Shown here: positions 60,199 to 64,000 of the stretch, in pieces
Numbering within the stretch: the stretch's first letter is position 1
Layout: the number at the start of each line of letters is the position of its first letter
DNA from: a marine actinobacterium MedAcidi-G3
Lineage (GTDB): Bacteria; Actinomycetota; Acidimicrobiia; Acidimicrobiales; Poriferisodalaceae
Direction of reading: 5' to 3'
Assembly: GCA_000817105.1 (NCBI GenBank)
Contig: JUEP01000008.1
Span: forward strand, 35,401-99,400
DNA length: 64,000 bases
Position numbers and translations under genes: made by a program
The notes under the pieces: model-generated
Database searches by the model: none
The model's input: the letters and a program-made list of their open reading frames with translations, nothing else
What the model was told of the DNA's origin: nothing

Positions 60199-63100
60199 AT
60201 GACTGACGGATGGAATTTCTGGATTGATAGAGGCGGCACCTTTACCGACATAGTTGGCCGCGCTCCCGACGGAAACCTAAAAACCCACAAACTACTTTCA
60301 GATAATCCGCGTCGATATGCCGACGCAGCAGTCCAAGGCATAAGAGACCTATTGGAACTTGGTACTGATGAAGTAATACCGCTCGACAAAATCGAAACAG
60401 TAAAGATGGGGACAACCGTCGCCACCAACGCCCTACTTGAACGACAAGGCGAACCAACGCTGCTCGTCACTACCAAAGGTTTCGCTGACATTCTCCGAAT
60501 CGGCTACCAAACACGCCCAGATCTATTCGCTCTCGAGATAGAACTGCCCGAAATGCTCTACACCGAGGTGCTCGAAGTTGAAGAGCGAGTGGGTGCCGAC
60601 GGCGAGGTACTCACCCGACTCGATGAAAACGCCGCACGAGCAGGACTTCAACTGGCCCGAGCACAAGGACTTAACTCGGTTGCAATCGTTCTTCTGCACG
60701 GGTACCGCTACACGACTCATGAAGCCCGTTTGGCGGTTATCGCACGTGAACTTGGATTTGAACAAGTTTCGGTGAGCCACGAGGTGAGTGCCCTTATGAA
60801 AATTGTTCCTAGAGGTGACACCACTGTCGTCGATGCTTACCTGTCGCCAATCTTGAGGCAATACGTCTCGCGGGTAGACGAACAACTCCGACACAACCAG
60901 ACCAGCCCAAGGCTCATGTTTATGCAATCAAACGGAGGTCTCACCGACGCTTACGCATTTCAAGGAAAAGATGCGCTGCTTTCAGGGCCCGCTGGGGGCG
61001 TCGTCGGTATGGCACGCACAGCGGAAAACGCCAACCTAAATAAACTCATCGGCTTTGACATGGGCGGAACCTCAACCGACGTAAGCCACTACGCGGGCGA
61101 ATTCGAACGCGCATATGAAACCGAAGTAGCTGGCATCCGAGTTCGATCCCCAATGATGGACATCAATACTGTTGCTGCTGGGGGAGGATCCATCCTTCAT
61201 TTCGATGGAAGTCGACTACGAGTAGGCCCAGACTCCGCGGGAGCTAACCCCGGCCCAATGTGTTACGGCAACAACGGTCCACTCGCCATCACTGACTGCA
61301 ACGTAGTACTTGGCAAACTCCGCCCAGAATTCTTTCCTGCTGTTTTTGGTTCTGATGGAAATCAACCCCTCGACATCGCGGCCACAACACAAGCATTCAG
61401 CTTGCTAGCTGAACAAATCACCGAAGCCACAGGAACCCATCAAACGGAAACCAGCGTCGCACAAGGCTATTTAGATATTGCAGCTGACAACATGGCGAAC
61501 GCGATCAAGAAAATCAGCATCGAACGAGGCCATGACGTCACCGACTACGCACTGGTGTGCTTCGGAGGGGCAGGAGGCCAACATGCTTGCATGGTCGCCG
61601 ATCGTCTAGGAATAGAACACATATACGTCCACCCCCATGCAGGAGTTCTCTCTGCCGTCGGAATCGGACTGGCTGACGTGCGCCAAATCCGAGATGAAAC
61701 AGTCGAACAGACCCTGAACGATGAGAACCTGCAACGATTAGACCCGCGTTGGCACGAACTGGAAAACAACGGAACCCAATACTTACAAAACCAAGGCATC
61801 GAAAGCAAAGCGCAAGAACTTCGGCGCCGACTATCACTTCGATATCAAGGCTCAGATACAGCGCTACTGGTATCGGCAGGAACAAATAGCGATGTCAAAG
61901 CAGCATTCGAAACCAACCATGCTGCACGATTTGGGTTTACCTCGCCGCAGACACCGATAATCATTGAATCGTTGCAGCTAGAAGCCGTCGGGCTAGCAGA
62001 ACCACTGTCAGTCAGCGAAACAGACTCGCAAGACGAAGACCCGTTGCTTGGGATATTTCCGACAACAATGAGTAACAAAACGATTGATACTCCATTTCTA
62101 AATAGACAGAACTTGGCAACTGATACACCAGTAACTGGCCCAGCAGTTCTGGTCGAACCCAATGCGACGACAGTTATTGAACCGAACTGGCAAGCTCACG
62201 TAAAAGCGAACGGTGACCTCTTCATCGAACGAATTGCGTCCCAAAACCAGCGACCCGCAGTCGGGACAAACGTCAACCCCGTTCAGCTTGAAATCTTCAA
62301 CAACCTCTTCATGAACATCGCCGAACAAATGGGAGTTGTCCTCGAAAACACAGCCGTATCAGTGAACATAAAAGAGCGTCTTGATTTCAGCTGCGCCATC
62401 TTTGACCCAGATGGGGAACTCATCGCCAATGCCCCTCACCTACCTATCCACCTCGGGTCAATGAGTGAAGCCATCAAATCAGTGATCGCCAACAACCCTC
62501 AAATGCAACCAGGTGACGCCTACGTCCTCAACGATCCATACAACGGCGGAACTCACCTCCCAGACATCACTGTGGTGAAACCTATTTTTGACGAAAATAC
62601 GGGACAACGAATTTTCTACGTTGCTTCACGCGGCCACCACTCCGACATAGGCGGCATCGTTCCAGGGTCAGCACCCGCCGACTCGACAACAATCGACGAA
62701 GAAGGCTTAGTTCTTGACAATGTTCTACTAGTGCAAGGCGGCCGGTTTTTAGAACAGGAAATCAGAAATCTGCTTACAACCGGACCCTGGCCTGCCAGAA
62801 ACCCTGACCAAAATGTTGCCGACCTGAAGGCGCAAGTCGCAGCATGTGAGAGAGGCGCCGCCGAACTTCACAACGTCATCAACCATTACGGTCTCGACGT
62901 AGTCCACGCATACATGGGACACGTCATGGAAAACGCCGAAGAATCGGTGAGACGCGTCATCGCAGCACTCAGCGACTGCGAATTTGTCGGAGAAATGGAC
63001 GACGGAAATCAAATAGCGGTGTCAATCAAAGTTGACCTCGCTAAACGGTCGGCGGTTATCGACTTCACAGGAACAAGCGACCAACACCCCGGTAATTTCA

Positions 63101-63807
63101 ACGCTCCCAAGGCCGTCTGCCGTTCCGCAGTCCTATACGTCTTCAGATGTATGGTCAACGACGCTATCCCGCTCAACGCAGGTTGCTTGCTCCCATTAGA
63201 TATCAGAATTCCCGACCCATCGATGATCAGCCCTCATTCACCCGCTGCAGTGATTGCGGGCAACGTCGAAACCAGTCAATTGCTAGTTGACACCCTCTTC
63301 GGAGCGTTAGGTGTCATAGCTGGCTCCCAAGGAACCATGAACAACTTCATCTGGGGTAACGACAAACACCAGTATTACGAAACCATTTGTGGGGGAGCTG
63401 GCGCAACACCATCAGCGGACGGGGCAAGCGCCGTGCACACACACATGACGAATACCCGCCTAACTGACCCCGAAATTTTAGAGTGGCGTCATCCGGTACG
63501 AATCGAGCATTTCAAAGTTAGGCAGAACTCCGGTGGACTCGGAGCGCAACGAGGGGGCGATGGCGTCATACGGCGACTCCAATTTCTGGAACCCATGACG
63601 GTCAACGTTTTGTCTTCGCGCCGAAAAGTTGCGCCGTACGGTGTCAACGGAGGAAACGACGGCCTTGTTGGAGTTAATCGTCTATTGAGAGCTGATGGCA
63701 CGGCTACAGAATTGCCGGGTAGCACTCGAGTAGACGTCAACCCAGCTGACTGCTTTGAGATCGAAACCCCTGGGGGAGGGGGATTCGGCTCACCAGAAAG
63801 GCAGTAA
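60199..63807 (+). CDS. Fused hydantoinase A/B (5-oxoprolinase-type) protein
   Basis: A 1202-residue ATP-dependent amide hydrolase with HyuA-type ATPase (about residues 1-660) and HyuB-type (about 665-1195) parts in one chain. The N-terminal [14 protein letters not shown] and the [11 protein letters not shown] motif are actin-like ATP/phosphate loops; HyuB has [14 protein letters not shown] and the C-terminal [11 protein letters not shown] single fused chain is typical of 5-oxoprolinase (5-oxo-L-proline + ATP to glutamate), while hydantoinases and acetophenone-type carboxylases are usually split. Either role is open. Starts ATG at 60199. Confidence 0.85.
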   Translation: MTDGWNFWIDRGGTFTDIVGRAPDGNLKTHKLLSDNPRRYADAAVQGIRDLLELGTDEVIPLDKIETVKMGTTVATNALLERQGEPTLLVTTKGFADILRIGYQTRPDLFALEIELPEMLYTEVLEVEERVGADGEVLTRLDENAARAGLQLARAQGLNSVAIVLLHGYRYTTHEARLAVIARELGFEQVSVSHEVSALMKIVPRGDTTVVDAYLSPILRQYVSRVDEQLRHNQTSPRLMFMQSNGGLTDAYAFQGKDALLSGPAGGVVGMARTAENANLNKLIGFDMGGTSTDVSHYAGEFERAYETEVAGIRVRSPMMDINTVAAGGGSILHFDGSRLRVGPDSAGANPGPMCYGNNGPLAITDCNVVLGKLRPEFFPAVFGSDGNQPLDIAATTQAFSLLAEQITEATGTHQTETSVAQGYLDIAADNMANAIKKISIERGHDVTDYALVCFGGAGGQHACMVADRLGIEHIYVHPHAGVLSAVGIGLADVRQIRDETVEQTLNDENLQRLDPRWHELENNGTQYLQNQGIESKAQELRRRLSLRYQGSDTALLVSAGTNSDVKAAFETNHAARFGFTSPQTPIIIESLQLEAVGLAEPLSVSETDSQDEDPLLGIFPTTMSNKTIDTPFLNRQNLATDTPVTGPAVLVEPNATTVIEPNWQAHVKANGDLFIERIASQNQRPAVGTNVNPVQLEIFNNLFMNIAEQMGVVLENTAVSVNIKERLDFSCAIFDPDGELIANAPHLPIHLGSMSEAIKSVIANNPQMQPGDAYVLNDPYNGGTHLPDITVVKPIFDENTGQRIFYVASRGHHSDIGGIVPGSAPADSTTIDEEGLVLDNVLLVQGGRFLEQEIRNLLTTGPWPARNPDQNVADLKAQVAACERGAAELHNVINHYGLDVVHAYMGHVMENAEESVRRVIAALSDCEFVGEMDDGNQIAVSIKVDLAKRSAVIDFTGTSDQHPGNFNAPKAVCRSAVLYVFRCMVNDAIPLNAGCLLPLDIRIPDPSMISPHSPAAVIAGNVETSQLLVDTLFGALGVIAGSQGTMNNFIWGNDKHQYYETICGGAGATPSADGASAVHTHMTNTRLTDPEILEWRHPVRIEHFKVRQNSGGLGAQRGGDGVIRRLQFLEPMTVNVLSSRRKVAPYGVNGGNDGLVGVNRLLRADGTATELPGSTRVDVNPADCFEIETPGGGGFGSPERQ

Positions 63808-63810
63808 CCG

Positions 63811-64000
63811 CTACGTCGGCAAACCGTCGGCTATCAGAGCGAAACCATCTAGCGCACCGACCCGTTCCCGCATTGCGGTCTGATATCCATCGCTGTTATA
63901 CCAAGCCAACAATTTCTCTTTGGATTCAAATTCGACAATAACGACCCTCGACCCAGGAGGCTTCTGCGTTCCCTCCAACACCTCTGCGTGTAGATCAACT
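63811..64000 (-). CDS. DUF1330 family protein, partial (cut by window edge)
   Basis: The last 62 codons of a minus-strand gene whose 5-prime end lies past the window. Translation of the reverse strand gives a DUF1330 C-terminal part: VVIVEFESKEKLLAWYNSDGYQ, then R-x-x-ALDGFALIADG, ending in a TAG at 63811-63813. DUF1330 domains are about 95-residue dimeric alpha-beta barrels of unknown function. It is convergent with the oxoprolinase-type gene and is a single-domain relative of the tandem protein at 14036-14902. Confidence 0.75.
   Translation of the reverse strand, partial: VDLHAEVLEGTQKPPGSRVVIVEFESKEKLLAWYNSDGYQTAMRERVGALDGFALIADGLPT

Noticed and set aside
1..64000. Mobile elements, integrases, CRISPR arrays and toxin-antitoxin pairs
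   Set aside because: No transposase, recombinase, repeat-spacer pattern or TA pair was found by reading either strand; the tRNA genes show no adjacent attachment-type repeats.

Overview
The window looks like chromosomal DNA of an Actinomycetota member, most likely a marine or freshwater Acidimicrobiia lineage (inference). The strongest lineage evidence is a minus-strand block at 32.1-39.6 kb, fhaA-fhaB-pstP-rodA-pbpA-pknB-crgA, which keeps the order of the mycobacterial cell-division/peptidoglycan signalling locus. A DUF3499 protein, three LLM-class (F420-type) oxidoreductases, a Ddn-type deazaflavin protein and a Lar operon agree with this. Base composition is moderate (about half GC by eye), lower than in most soil actinobacteria. 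No insertion sequence, integrase, phage gene or CRISPR array was seen, and no stretch above 300 bases lacks a gene.

Layout. 0-3.7 kb: a fused double ABC exporter. 3.7-31 kb: a dense catabolic region of short operons on both strands. It holds an alpha/beta hydrolase, nitroreductases, a PhyH dioxygenase, a D-aminoacylase-like amidohydrolase, LLM oxidoreductases, a crotonase/VOC/methyltransferase/SnoaL operon, CaiB-type CoA transferases, acyl-CoA dehydrogenases, an acyl-CoA ligase, an SDR, and a three-subunit molybdenum hydroxylase followed by a MoaD-like gene. 31-40 kb: small actinobacterial genes and the Ser/Thr-kinase/cell-wall block. 40-52 kb: housekeeping and repair genes: tRNA-Leu, alkA-ogt, gcdH-like, a metallo-hydrolase/rhodanese pair, a ClC channel, larB-larC, pheA and a tRNA-Ser/tRNA-Ser/tRNA-Arg cluster. 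52-64 kb: a NrtR-like regulator behind a very AT-rich palindromic stretch, then more catabolic genes (a fused double CoA transferase, LLM and Ddn proteins, an FkbM methyltransferase, an EamA exporter and a fused 5-oxoprolinase-type HyuA-HyuB), ending in a DUF1330 gene cut by the window edge.

How it works together. The catabolic parts carry the usual toolkit for activating acids to CoA esters (ligase, family III CoA transferases), oxidising them (acyl-CoA dehydrogenases, crotonase, SDR) and attacking unusual substrates with flavin/F420, molybdenum or Fe/2-oxoglutarate enzymes. No substrate can be named from sequence. The cell-wall block couples kinase, phosphatase and FHA readers to a RodA glycosyltransferase.

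Main oddity. The PbpA-type protein in the cell-wall block has lost all three penicillin-binding motifs (SxxK, SxN, KTG) while keeping full length and tight coupling to rodA and pknB. It looks like a catalytically dead transpeptidase scaffold at a locus where an active enzyme is expected. Secondary points are the half-dead fused CoA transferase, the MoaD-like gene in the Mo-hydroxylase operon, near-identical-length nitroreductase paralogues flanking a divergent gene pair, the AT-rich palindrome cluster before the NrtR-like gene, and DnaA-box-like 9-mers next to crgA.
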